Below the pieces are notes generated by a model. It had not been told where the DNA came from and ran no database searches. It saw nothing but the letters and a program-made list of their open reading frames with translations. A DNA stretch of 64,000 nt, taken from contig NZ_JAULBC010000004.1 of assembly GCF_041060425.1 (NCBI RefSeq), positions 186,001 through 250,000 on the forward strand, read 5' to 3'. Positions 36,648 through 44,380 of this stretch are shown piece after piece (positions within the stretch are counted from its first letter, which is position 1; the number at the start of each line of letters is the position of its first letter). The position numbers and the translations under genes are program-made. This DNA is from Danxiaibacter flavus (GTDB lineage Bacteria; Bacteroidota; Bacteroidia; Chitinophagales; Chitinophagaceae).

Positions 36648-37036
36648 TTGGCTTTCTTTTTTGGAGATTTTTCTTTGGCCTTCTCCAGGTTCTCCCTCAC
36701 CCTGAACTTTACAATTTTTGTGATCAATGATAACGGCATTGGCTGGTCTAGCGGAAACTGTGCTGAGCCTTTTCCGGACTTATAAACTGACAATTCTTTT
36801 TGAAAAGAATCTGTTCCCGAAGGTGTGGGATAAAAACCAATGTGATTTTTAAAAGCGGCAAAGTACACGAGGTTCCCTTCCAGGTAAAACGTGGGCATTT
36901 GGTAGCTGATCTTCTCCGTTGCTTTGGGTGCAGCTTTTTGAATGGTTGTTCTTACAGATTGCAAAACTTCCTGAACATCCTGTGGAAAGCCGGCGATGTA
37001 CTCATCGACGGTAGCGGCAGGGGATTTTTTGTCCAT
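36644..37036 (-). CDS. DUF1801 (YdhG-like) protein
   Basis: 130 residues. The N-terminal TVDEYIAGFPQDVQEVLQSVRTTIQKAAPKATEKISYQMPTF, then YFAAFKNHIGFYPTPSG, matches DUF1801, an alpha/beta fold with no proven activity. The C-terminal tail is lysine rich (KAKEKSPKKKAK). It is 5' to the alphaCTD-like gene and coupled to it. Confidence 0.85.
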   Translation of the reverse strand: MDKKSPAATVDEYIAGFPQDVQEVLQSVRTTIQKAAPKATEKISYQMPTFYLEGNLVYFAAFKNHIGFYPTPSGTDSFQKELSVYKSGKGSAQFPLDQPMPLSLITKIVKFRVRENLEKAKEKSPKKKAK

Positions 37037-37129
37037 TGTCGTATAGTTGAACTTAGGATTTATTGATGTAACCTAAAAGTATGACTAAAGTTTTATTCTT
37101 ACAATGGGCTACAGGTTAACACATCGTGC

Positions 37130-37651
37130 TTAGCCTCTCTTCAAACCAAAATCAAATCGCTCATCCACTACTCTTTTAATCAGCCCGATTTGCCCGCAAT
37201 GCCACATTGTGTGCTTAATATTCCAGTCCAAGGCTTCGAGCTTATTTTTTGCTATGGGATGTGGCGTGGGCGAAGGCATCAGCTCTTTTGCGAGAACATC
37301 TTCCACCAAATTATCAATCACTTCCAGTGACTTCTGCTGCATTATTTGCAGATGTTCAAACAAAACCTTAGGATCAATCTTGGCAACAGTATCCCGCGGC
37401 GCAGTGTCTGTAAAAAGTGCATCATATTCACGCAACGGAACTTTTTGCAGGATATCTTTTTGATGTCCTGCAATAACCATAATTGAATGAAAGTAAAAAC
37501 TCATGATCAGATGGCCTACCTGCCAGCTGATGCTTGATTCTACAATGTCCGGAACAAGATCCCACTTTTCAACAGGAACAGAATTAAGAAGTTTGTTTGT
37601 CTAGGAATAAGCATTATCTGTTTGCCAGCGTAAAAGTTCGAGTTGAGTCAT
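37130..37651 (-). pseudogene. DinB-superfamily gene interrupted by one amber codon
   Basis: Translated on the minus strand from ATG 37651 to 37130 this reads as one DinB/DUF664-like frame of about 173 codons, broken only by TAG at 37603-37601 (codon 17). Conserved metal-ligand histidines are visible in SISWQVGHLIM (upstream of the next Met) and WNIKHTMWHCGQIGL. Translation could restart at ATG 37504 but would lose the first histidine, so the product would be incomplete. The break may be a real nonsense mutation, a sequencing error or read-through. DinB family members include thiol transferases and stress proteins. Confidence 0.75.
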
Positions 37652-37689
37652 ATCAATATTGCTTTAAATTCAAATCCTAATTTCAGTAG

Positions 37690-38118
37690 CTATACCGCAA
37701 ATGACTGCTTTAATAACAAAACAATTATTACTCCGCCTCCAAGCAACATCATTAATCTACCTAAGCGTCTTGTTTCTTCATCGTACGCGAAATATTCTTT
37801 GTTGTCATCGGTTCTGATTTTTGACTGACTGTATACATATCCTGCGTAAATACCCAACAAACCTCCGGCCAGAGCTAATATAAAACAAAAGAAAATGAAA
37901 AGCGGGCTGCCTTTTTTACCTTTTTCAAGTTGCCTTAGTTCAACATGGCTTATTGTCTGGCGGACCTGCTTGCTTTTGTCCAAATTTATATTTCGCTTAG
38001 TAAGTTCAAGCTCTGCCAGGGCTACAAGGTCGGGATTGTAATCTTTAGGATGGATGAATATTTCCATTAGTTCCTGGTTAGTCTTCTGCCTGACAGTTTC
38101 GGTGAAATCAAACTTCAT
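37690..38118 (-). CDS. Hypothetical protein with two C-terminal membrane segments
   Basis: 142 residues: a charged N-terminal helical part (ETVRQKTNQELMEIFIHPKDYNPDLVALAELELTKRN) and two hydrophobic segments (about 74-95 and 120-138). No family I recognise. It may be a small membrane-anchored regulator. It is near a TPR gene on the same strand, with a gap of 61 bp. Confidence 0.65.
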   Translation of the reverse strand: MKFDFTETVRQKTNQELMEIFIHPKDYNPDLVALAELELTKRNINLDKSKQVRQTISHVELRQLEKGKKGSPLFIFFCFILALAGGLLGIYAGYVYSQSKIRTDDNKEYFAYDEETRRLGRLMMLLGGGVIIVLLLKQSFAV

Positions 38119-38179
38119 AGTTTAAGTAGTTGAAAAATTTTAAGGATTTCATTTATTGATTAGACGCTCGTTCTAAGAC

Positions 38180-39262
38180 CTAATATTGTGCCCTATAAAA
38201 TTTGTGATTATCATCAAGTGCAAGCTTGTTCTCGTCAAACCAGTTTATAAATTCCATCCACCTGGCCTTATTTTCATCCTGCCATTTTAGAAAACCAGCT
38301 TCATCGCCTTTCATTAATATCCAATGATTGTAAGCATCCAGAAATCCTGCGTTCTTTATCTTTTGCTGATAATCAAATAACACATTCGGATATTTTGAAA
38401 ATTTGTTACCGTTAAAGTAAAATGTAACAAACCCGGTGCGAATAGAATCGAGCGTATTTAAGTCCACTGACTTAAACCCTGCAACAGCCATTATTGTAAC
38501 CATCTCATAGCATCCGGTTCCAAATGGAAGTTTAAAATTACCGCTGAGCAAATCACTTGCATTGATAGTGTTGTTTTTGCTGAAGCTAACACTAATAGAA
38601 GTGTCAGACTTAAGCACAATTGCCTTTTGATAGGTGTCAAATAACAATTTGCTGATTTCTGCAGTACGTTTCGAGTTTCGCTCCAGGTTCATAAATATCT
38701 CGCCGTAAATCATTCCCCAAACTCTTTCTGATGAGCCGCAAAATATTTTAGCTGCCCAATAATAGTTAGAGGGATATGCAGGATCTACTTCAATTCCTTT
38801 TTCATAATACGTTAAAGCCTTATTGTAGTCCTGTGCACTAACGTTCATATTACCAAGCTCGAGGTACAGCTCTCCGGCATCGGGAAATTTCTTCAAGCCA
38901 TCTTCATAAGCCTGCATTGCTTTTTTGGGTTTGCCTGAATAATCATATGCATTACCCAGTGCATGATAAATTTGCGCATACACATCTTTATGTTTCAAAA
39001 GCTTTTCCAGGATATCGATTGCTTTCTTGTAGTCCTTTTTCCCCTGGTAAGCGTAGGACAACTCGTATGGATAAGTTATACTTTCAGGATCGAGATTCTG
39101 CGCTTCTTGCAATAATTCTATTGCAGCGTCAAAACGTCCTTCTTCATCTTCAATTCGGATAGCTTCTTTAGCTTTTGCTTCAGCCAGCTCCTTATTGCTT
39201 TGCGCGTAGGAAATATTGGCAGCAAAAAGGCACAGGATAAAAAACTTGATTGTCTTTTTCAT
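38180..39262 (-). CDS. TPR-repeat protein
   Basis: 360 residues from ATG 39262 (signal peptide MKKTIKFFILCLFAANISYAQ). TPR motifs are visible from about residue 35 to 185, including the W/L-G-Y-F-A-P pattern in AAIELLQEAQNLDPESITYPYELSYAYQGKKDYKKAI and DAGELYLELGNMNVSAQDYNKALTYYEKGIEVDPAYPSNYYWAAKIF. The rest is unassigned. Probably a periplasmic scaffold. It has no sequence clue to a partner, and is near two hypothetical genes. Confidence 0.8.
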   Translation of the reverse strand: MKKTIKFFILCLFAANISYAQSNKELAEAKAKEAIRIEDEEGRFDAAIELLQEAQNLDPESITYPYELSYAYQGKKDYKKAIDILEKLLKHKDVYAQIYHALGNAYDYSGKPKKAMQAYEDGLKKFPDAGELYLELGNMNVSAQDYNKALTYYEKGIEVDPAYPSNYYWAAKIFCGSSERVWGMIYGEIFMNLERNSKRTAEISKLLFDTYQKAIVLKSDTSISVSFSKNNTINASDLLSGNFKLPFGTGCYEMVTIMAVAGFKSVDLNTLDSIRTGFVTFYFNGNKFSKYPNVLFDYQQKIKNAGFLDAYNHWILMKGDEAGFLKWQDENKARWMEFINWFDENKLALDDNHKFYRAQY

Positions 39263-39311
39263 GTTTATGTTATAAGGTGTATAAATTTGGTTGTAAAAAA
39301 AATTCGAGGGT

Positions 39312-39818
39312 TTATTCATTCATTCCGATTGAGGATACTTCTGCGAAATTCTTCTCTTCCGCAAGTTTTTTAGATCGTTTGTCTATCCAATAGATAAGCG
39401 CTAATGCTACAATATTTATGGTTACAATATGATTTTCCGGTTCGTTATTTATGCTCAAATCGTATTTTGATATACCCAAACCAAAATTCACTTCAAATGA
39501 ATCAGAAATATCCAATCCCACAGATAAATATAATCCTGCGACATAGCTAAAAGCAAATCCGGAAAATGCAACACCGATAAGCTGGAGAAACTGGTTAACA
39601 AATGAGAGTTTCATTGCTAACCGATGATCTTTTAAACAAAGTATCCCGCATAAAATAGAATACCCGAATAAGGCTGCGATAAAACTTAACAAGGCCAAAG
39701 ACTGCCAGACCAAATTTGAAATTATAAAAACAGTGTAAAGAATTACTGTAAGTCCGATGACTGCGCCGATAATTTGATATAAACCAAGGTAAAGTAGGTC
39801 AGATCGAAATTGTTTCAT
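39312..39818 (-). CDS. Hypothetical four-segment membrane protein
   Basis: 168 residues with three or four hydrophobic segments (about 10-30, 33-60, 70-100 and 128-142). No named family. Co-directional with and 49 bp upstream of the TPR gene, so it may share its transcript. Confidence 0.65.
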   Translation of the reverse strand: MKQFRSDLLYLGLYQIIGAVIGLTVILYTVFIISNLVWQSLALLSFIAALFGYSILCGILCLKDHRLAMKLSFVNQFLQLIGVAFSGFAFSYVAGLYLSVGLDISDSFEVNFGLGISKYDLSINNEPENHIVTINIVALALIYWIDKRSKKLAEEKNFAEVSSIGMNE

Positions 39819-39955
39819 GGGATTGAGGTGCGTTCAGAGTTTTTTTAAAAAAATTTAGGTTGATTGTTAAGCAAACAAAATTATCAGTTTATTGGTCTCA
39901 CAAACATAATTAGCAAACTTATGGCAGTTCGCCAAAAACGAAATCAAAAAAAAAT

Positions 39956-39988
39956 TTTGCTCATTTAAATTTCCCGCACCTATCTTTG
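39956..39988 (+). promoter_or_regulatory. Bacteroidota-type promoter for the SAM-riboswitch operon
   Basis: A -33 TTTG (39956-39959) and a perfect -7 box TATCTTTG (39981-39988), 21 bp apart. The riboswitch begins about 15 bp downstream, so transcription would start near 39993. Confidence 0.7.
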
Positions 39989-40003
39989 CGCCAGTTCTTT
40001 ACA

Positions 40004-40112
40004 TCTTATCAAGAAAGGCAGAGGGATTTGGCCCGATGAAGCCTTGGCAACCTCACCTACGGGTGGAAGGTGCCAACTCCAACTGTACCATAACAGGTGC
40101 AGACAGATAAGT
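40004..40112 (+). ncRNA. SAM-I (S-box) riboswitch
   Basis: The S-box core is clear: P1 CTTATC (40005-40010) pairs with GATAAG (40106-40111), with the conserved AAGAAAGGCAGAGGGA, GGCCCGATGAAGCC, GGCAACC, GGTGCCAACTCC and GCAGA segments in order. It senses S-adenosylmethionine; binding normally favours termination or translation block. A terminator follows at 40162-40190. It therefore controls the downstream cystathionine gene. This is an established RNA family. Confidence 0.95.
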
Positions 40113-40161
40113 CAGCGTAATGGTTTGATTTAAAAGCGATAACATCGCCTAATAATATTCA

Positions 40162-40190
40162 GCCCGCCTGGCTTACAGGTGGGCTTTTTT
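40162..40190 (+). terminator. Intrinsic terminator of the SAM riboswitch
   Basis: GCCCGCCTG (40162-40170) pairs with CAGGTGGGC (40176-40184), one G-U pair, loop GCTTA, then six T. It probably forms when SAM is bound. Confidence 0.85.
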
Positions 40191-40360
40191 ATTTTCTGGT
40201 TCAGCCGGCGAAACAGAAAAAACAACTTATCTTCTTTCTTCTTATAAGCTGTCAAAAACATTGTCTAATCAAATTTTATCATTCCCGAAAAAGGATGATT
40301 GCAGAAAGCAAAAAGTAATCTTCTGTTTAAGTCATCCGGGAAAACAAAAAATGTCTAATC
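40191..40360 (+). promoter_or_regulatory. Leader of the cystathionine gene with an inverted repeat
   Basis: TTCCCG (40282-40287) plus GGATGA (40293-40298) can pair with TCATCCGGGAA (40332-40342). The downstream arm ends about 20 bp before ATG 40361. It could be a minor structure, not the riboswitch itself. No other gene. Confidence 0.4.
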
Positions 40361-41545
40361 ATGAGCACAGCAACTCAAATCATTCACAGCATCCCGGTTG
40401 ATGCACAAACAGGCTCAATAGCCGTTCCAATTTATCAGACCAGCACTTTTGTTCAGGAAGCACCCGGCGTTAATAAAGGTTATGATTATTCAAGAACCAA
40501 TAACCCTACAAGAGCAACGCTGGAAAGCATTATTGCAGAACTGGAACAAGGCGCAACAGGCGTAGCTTTTGCCAGCGGTCTTGCAGCTATTGATGCCGTA
40601 GTTAAATTACTTGAAAGCGGCGACGAGATACTTGCCGTAGATGATATTTATGGCGGTGCATTTCGCCTTTTCACACATGTCTACCAGAAGTTTGGTATCA
40701 CTGTCAACTACGTTGATACGACTAATGTTGAAAATGTTTTTAATGCAGTAACGCCTAAAACAAAATTGATCTGGATTGAAACACCAACCAATCCTACATT
40801 AAAGATCTCAGACATAGAAGCAATCGCGAAAATTGCCAAAGCGAATAACTGTTTGCTTTGTGTGGACAATACCTTTGCATCACCAGTGTTGCAAAAGCCA
40901 TTGACGCTTGGTGCTGATATCGTTGTTCATTCAGCGACAAAATATCTTGGTGGTCATAGTGATCTCATTGCAGGTGTTGTTGTAGCTAAAGATGCCGAAC
41001 TTGGCGCGAAACTGAAATTTATTCAAAACGCCAGCGGTGCTGTACTTGCGCCGTTTGACAGCTGGCTGATCATTCGCGGAATTGAAACTTTACAGCTACG
41101 TGTTAAACAGCATAGCATAAATGCACAGACCGTTGCTGAGTTTTTGGAGCAGCATCCACAGGTTGAAAAAGTTTATTATCCTGGTCTTCCATCTCACCCA
41201 AATCACCTTATTGCAAAAAAACAGGCAAAAGGCTTTGGCGGAGTGGTGTCCTTCACATTAAAAAATGACACGGAAGAAGTAGCCATTGCTTTTGTAACCA
41301 ACACCAAATTATTTAAACTGGCGGAAAGCCTGGGCGGCGTTAAAAGTTTATTGTGCCACCCGGCAAATATGACGCATAAATCTATTCCTGCTGAAAAGCG
41401 CAGAAGTGCAGGTGTTGCAGACAGCTTAATTCGCCTGTCTGTAGGACTGGAAGACGCAGAAGATTTGATAAATGACCTGAAACAAGTGTTTGATCACCTT
41501 AAAAGCATAAAGCCGGCAACGGTTAGCGAGGTGACTGAAAATTAA
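40361..41545 (+). CDS. Cystathionine gamma-synthase/lyase, PLP-dependent
   Basis: 394 residues, Cys/Met-metabolism PLP enzyme. The PLP lysine is Lys194 in HSATKYLGGHSD; DNTFASP is just before it, and the phosphate-binding SGLAA region is present near 72. It would make cystathionine from an O-acylhomoserine and cysteine, or cleave it; sequence alone does not choose between metB- and mccB/metC-like roles. It is directly downstream of the SAM-I riboswitch, so a methionine-biosynthesis role is likely. metY follows 246 bp later. Confidence 0.93.
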   Translation: MSTATQIIHSIPVDAQTGSIAVPIYQTSTFVQEAPGVNKGYDYSRTNNPTRATLESIIAELEQGATGVAFASGLAAIDAVVKLLESGDEILAVDDIYGGAFRLFTHVYQKFGITVNYVDTTNVENVFNAVTPKTKLIWIETPTNPTLKISDIEAIAKIAKANNCLLCVDNTFASPVLQKPLTLGADIVVHSATKYLGGHSDLIAGVVVAKDAELGAKLKFIQNASGAVLAPFDSWLIIRGIETLQLRVKQHSINAQTVAEFLEQHPQVEKVYYPGLPSHPNHLIAKKQAKGFGGVVSFTLKNDTEEVAIAFVTNTKLFKLAESLGGVKSLLCHPANMTHKSIPAEKRRSAGVADSLIRLSVGLEDAEDLINDLKQVFDHLKSIKPATVSEVTEN

Positions 41546-41592
41546 ATTGTTATAAAGAAGTAAAAAAATGCACAACAACAGCAATTGTCTAT

Positions 41593-41600
41593 TAAATTTG
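41593..41600 (+). promoter_or_regulatory. Bacteroidota -7 box upstream of the Cys-rich leader peptide
   Basis: TAAATTTG fits TAnnTTTG exactly; it lies about 14 bp upstream of the leader ATG at 41614. The -33 element is not convincing. If used, the leader would be nearly leaderless. Confidence 0.45.
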
Positions 41601-41613
41601 TGGAATACCCGGT

Positions 41614-41688
41614 ATGAGTATCATCACACATACATACACATTGCATCTGTTGATTGCCCGTTACACAGGCTGTTGTTGTATGTTGTAA
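41614..41688 (+). CDS. Candidate 24-aa leader peptide with Cys-Cys-Cys-Met tail
   Basis: A 24-codon open frame from ATG 41614 to TAA 41686-41688, ending Gly19-Cys20-Cys21-Cys22-Met23-Leu24. It lies upstream of metY in the 246-bp spacer after the cystathionine gene. Three tandem cysteine codons followed by methionine and a near stop are the pattern of amino-acid attenuator leaders, such as cysteine leaders of mycobacteria. A TGCGC/GCGCA hairpin is present further down (about 41716-41734), but there is no U-tract terminator. The function is inferred; the reading frame is directly seen. Confidence 0.5.
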   Translation: MSIITHTYTLHLLIARYTGCCCML

Positions 41689-41791
41689 AGCATACTCAAC
41701 GCATTTCCCATTGCGCAATTTCAAGCGCAGTACTTCTTTCGGCCATTACATTTTTCAACATATTAAATCATTTATCAAACACAATTTTACC

Positions 41792-43093
41792 ATGAGCCTA
41801 CACTTTGAAACGCTGCAATTACATGCAGGCCAACAAATCGACCCAACTACAAAATCACGCGCCGTACCTATTTACCAGACTACATCTTATGGCTTTGATA
41901 GTGCAGAACACGCTGCTAACCTGTTTGGCTTAAAGCAGTTCGGCAACATCTACACAAGAATTATGAACCCCACCACCGACGTTTTCGAACAACGCCTTGC
42001 GGCTTTGGAAGGTGGTGTGGCAGCACTTGCAACAAGTAGCGGACAATCCGCTCAATTCCTCGCTATCAGTAATATTCTGCAGGCGGGAGATAATTTTGTA
42101 AGTACATCTTACTTATATGGCGGCACTTACAATCAATTTAAAGTGTCTTTTAAAAGATTAGGAATTGATGCAAGATTTGCAGAAGGAGATGATGTGGAAA
42201 GCTTCAGATCGCTGATTGATGGTAAAACAAAAGCTATTTACCTTGAAACTATTGGTAACCCAAGGTTGAATATTCCGGATTTTGAAAAATTCGCTGCGCT
42301 GGCGAAAGAATTTGATCTGCCTTTGATCGTTGACAATACTTTTGGCGCCGGTGGCTACCTTTGCGCCCCGATTAAATGGGGAGCAAATATCGTAGTTGAA
42401 TCTGCAACAAAATGGATCGGCGGTCACGGGACCAGCATTGGCGGCGTTATTGTTGACGGCGGTAACTATAACTGGGGCAATGGTAAATTTCCACAGTTTA
42501 CAGAACCTTCTGAAGGTTATCACGGACTGAAATTCTGGGAAGTTTTTGGTGAAGGTAACCCACTGGGCTTGCCAAACATTGCTTTCATTATCAGAGCACG
42601 GGTAGAAGGCCTGAGGGATTTTGGCGCAGCGCTTAGTCCATTTAATTCATTCCTGTTGTTACAGGGCGTTGAAACCTTATCGCTGCGTGCGGAGCGCCAT
42701 TCACAGAATGCGCTGGCATTAGCACAATGGTTGGAAAAACACCCTTCAGTTGATTTCGTTTGGTATCCGGGATTGGAAAGCAGTCCGTACAATGCTTTGG
42801 CTAAAAAATACCTGCCGAACGGATTTGGCGGCGTATTACAGTTTGGCGTTAAAGGCGGAAAAGAAAAAGCAGCTCAATTGATCAATGAATTAAAACTGGC
42901 GAGTCACCTGGCGAATGTTGGTGATGCAAAAACACTGGTAATTCATCCGGCATCAACAACACACGAACAGCTAAGTGAAGAAGAACAAATTGCCAGCGGT
43001 GTATTACCTAACGTAGTACGCATTAGTGCAGGCATTGAACATATAAACGATATTAAAGCTGATTTTGAACAAGCATTTGAAAAAATAAAATAG
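41792..43093 (+). CDS. metY: O-acetylhomoserine sulfhydrylase
   Basis: 433 residues from ATG 41792; a frame open to 41654 adds a non-family extension. The PLP lysine is Lys207 in VVESATKWIGGHG. The N-terminal QTTSYGF and IYTRIMNPTTDVFEQRLAALEGG, and the mid EVFGEGNPLGLPNIAF insertion, mark the MetY branch. It forms homocysteine from O-acetylhomoserine and sulfide. The neighbouring metX gene provides O-acetylhomoserine. Its stop TAG is 4 bp upstream of an AGTCAAA/ATTCAAA heptamer array. Confidence 0.93.
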   Translation: MSLHFETLQLHAGQQIDPTTKSRAVPIYQTTSYGFDSAEHAANLFGLKQFGNIYTRIMNPTTDVFEQRLAALEGGVAALATSSGQSAQFLAISNILQAGDNFVSTSYLYGGTYNQFKVSFKRLGIDARFAEGDDVESFRSLIDGKTKAIYLETIGNPRLNIPDFEKFAALAKEFDLPLIVDNTFGAGGYLCAPIKWGANIVVESATKWIGGHGTSIGGVIVDGGNYNWGNGKFPQFTEPSEGYHGLKFWEVFGEGNPLGLPNIAFIIRARVEGLRDFGAALSPFNSFLLLQGVETLSLRAERHSQNALALAQWLEKHPSVDFVWYPGLESSPYNALAKKYLPNGFGGVLQFGVKGGKEKAAQLINELKLASHLANVGDAKTLVIHPASTTHEQLSEEEQIASGVLPNVVRISAGIEHINDIKADFEQAFEKIK

Positions 43094-43097
43094 AGAG

Positions 43098-43281
43098 AAG
43101 TCAAAATTCAAAAGTCAAAATTCAAAAATGCAGGACGACAAAGAATTCGCGACCTCTCATCTAACCAGAAATATTAGACAGGAAATTACATAAGATAAAA
43201 GTCTTAAGAGATGATCGAGCCTTAGCAGGCTTTCGGACATCGAAGTTTTGACTTTTGAATTTTTGACTTTTGAATTTTATT
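43098..43281 (+). repeat. Inverted heptamer arrays flanking the metY-metX spacer
   Basis: Words AGTCAAA and ATTCAAA at 43098-43125 are complementary to TTTTGAC/TTTTGAA words at 43247-43279. The right arm ends 2-3 bases before ATG 43282 of metX, with a loop of about 120 bp. The two arms can pair for about 28 bp, which would enclose the ribosome entry region. Confidence 0.75.
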
Positions 43282-44370
43282 ATGCATCCGAAGGTTTTTA
43301 CATACAACAACACATTTACACTGGAAAGTGGCAGAACACTTTCGCAACTACATCTTGCGTACACAACAATCGGCGAACTAAACGCTGATAAAAGCAATGT
43401 AGTCTGGATTTTTCACGCGCTAACCGCAAACAGCAATCCCGTTGAATGGTGGGCAGGGTTAGTAGGCGAAGGAAAACTCTTCAACGAGGAAGAACATTTT
43501 GTTATTTGCGTTAACATGCCGGGAAGTTGTTACGGCAGTCTATGCCCGTTAGATAATGATCCCGAGACCGGTAGCCCTTATTATCATAACTTCCCTCTCT
43601 TTACCACAAGGGATATGGTTCGCGCCTATCGTCTTCTAAAAAAAGATTTAGGAATTGAAAAAATTTTTATTGGCGTCGGCGGTTCCATGGGTGGCCAGCA
43701 ACTGCTGGAGTGGGCAATTGAAGAGCCTGAATTATTTGAATATATATTCCCTATTGCAACCAATGCAGAACATTCATCGTGGGGCGTAGCATTTAATGCA
43801 TCGCAACGCTGGTGTATTGAAAGTGATGCTACATGGAAAGAAAAGCATGCCGAAGCAGGCATCGAGGGTATGAAAGCTGCGAGATCCATTGCACTTATCT
43901 CCTACAGGCACTACGAAACCTATTTTAAATCGCAACACGGCTTTACAACTGAAACAGAGGGCGCAAGCATAGATAAGCAGGTATTTAAAGCTGAATCATA
44001 CCAACGTTACCAGGGCGAAAAGCTGGCCAAACGTTTTAATGCATTCAGCTATTACTTTTTAAGCCAGGGCATGGACAAGCACAATGTGGGACGGGGCAGG
44101 GATTCGGTTCGTGCCGCATTGCAGAGCATAAAGGCTAAGACGTTGGTTATAAGTATTTCATCAGATATCCTGTTCCCCACAAGCGAGCAGGAATTGATTG
44201 CTGCTTATATTCCTAACGCACAGCTATCTGTAATAGATTCTTACTATGGTCATGATGGTTTTTTACTGGAGTTTGAAACAATTGAAACGCTTGTAAAAGA
44301 ATTTATTGATCAGCAAAAAAAAGACAACAACAAGGCTTCGCTGGCTAACACTGAAGCTTCAAAATATTAA
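43282..44370 (+). CDS. metX: Homoserine O-acetyltransferase
   Basis: 362 residues from ATG 43282. The alpha/beta-hydrolase fold is clear: nucleophile Ser135 in GGSMGGQQ, Asp295 in ISSDILFP and His324 in YYGHDGFLLE complete the catalytic triad. It acetylates homoserine with acetyl-CoA, the first committed step to methionine. An upstream TTG at 43270 is possible but not needed. hom starts 10 bp later, so the two are co-transcribed. Confidence 0.94.
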   Translation: MHPKVFTYNNTFTLESGRTLSQLHLAYTTIGELNADKSNVVWIFHALTANSNPVEWWAGLVGEGKLFNEEEHFVICVNMPGSCYGSLCPLDNDPETGSPYYHNFPLFTTRDMVRAYRLLKKDLGIEKIFIGVGGSMGGQQLLEWAIEEPELFEYIFPIATNAEHSSWGVAFNASQRWCIESDATWKEKHAEAGIEGMKAARSIALISYRHYETYFKSQHGFTTETEGASIDKQVFKAESYQRYQGEKLAKRFNAFSYYFLSQGMDKHNVGRGRDSVRAALQSIKAKTLVISISSDILFPTSEQELIAAYIPNAQLSVIDSYYGHDGFLLEFETIETLVKEFIDQQKKDNNKASLANTEASKY

Positions 44371-44380
44371 TACACACAAT

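Noticed and set aside
41542..41724. Cysteine-rich 60-residue frame on the minus strand
   Set aside because: It is antisense to the leader-peptide region, and its Cys run comes from an unrelated frame of the repeat AACAACAACAGC. No start context.
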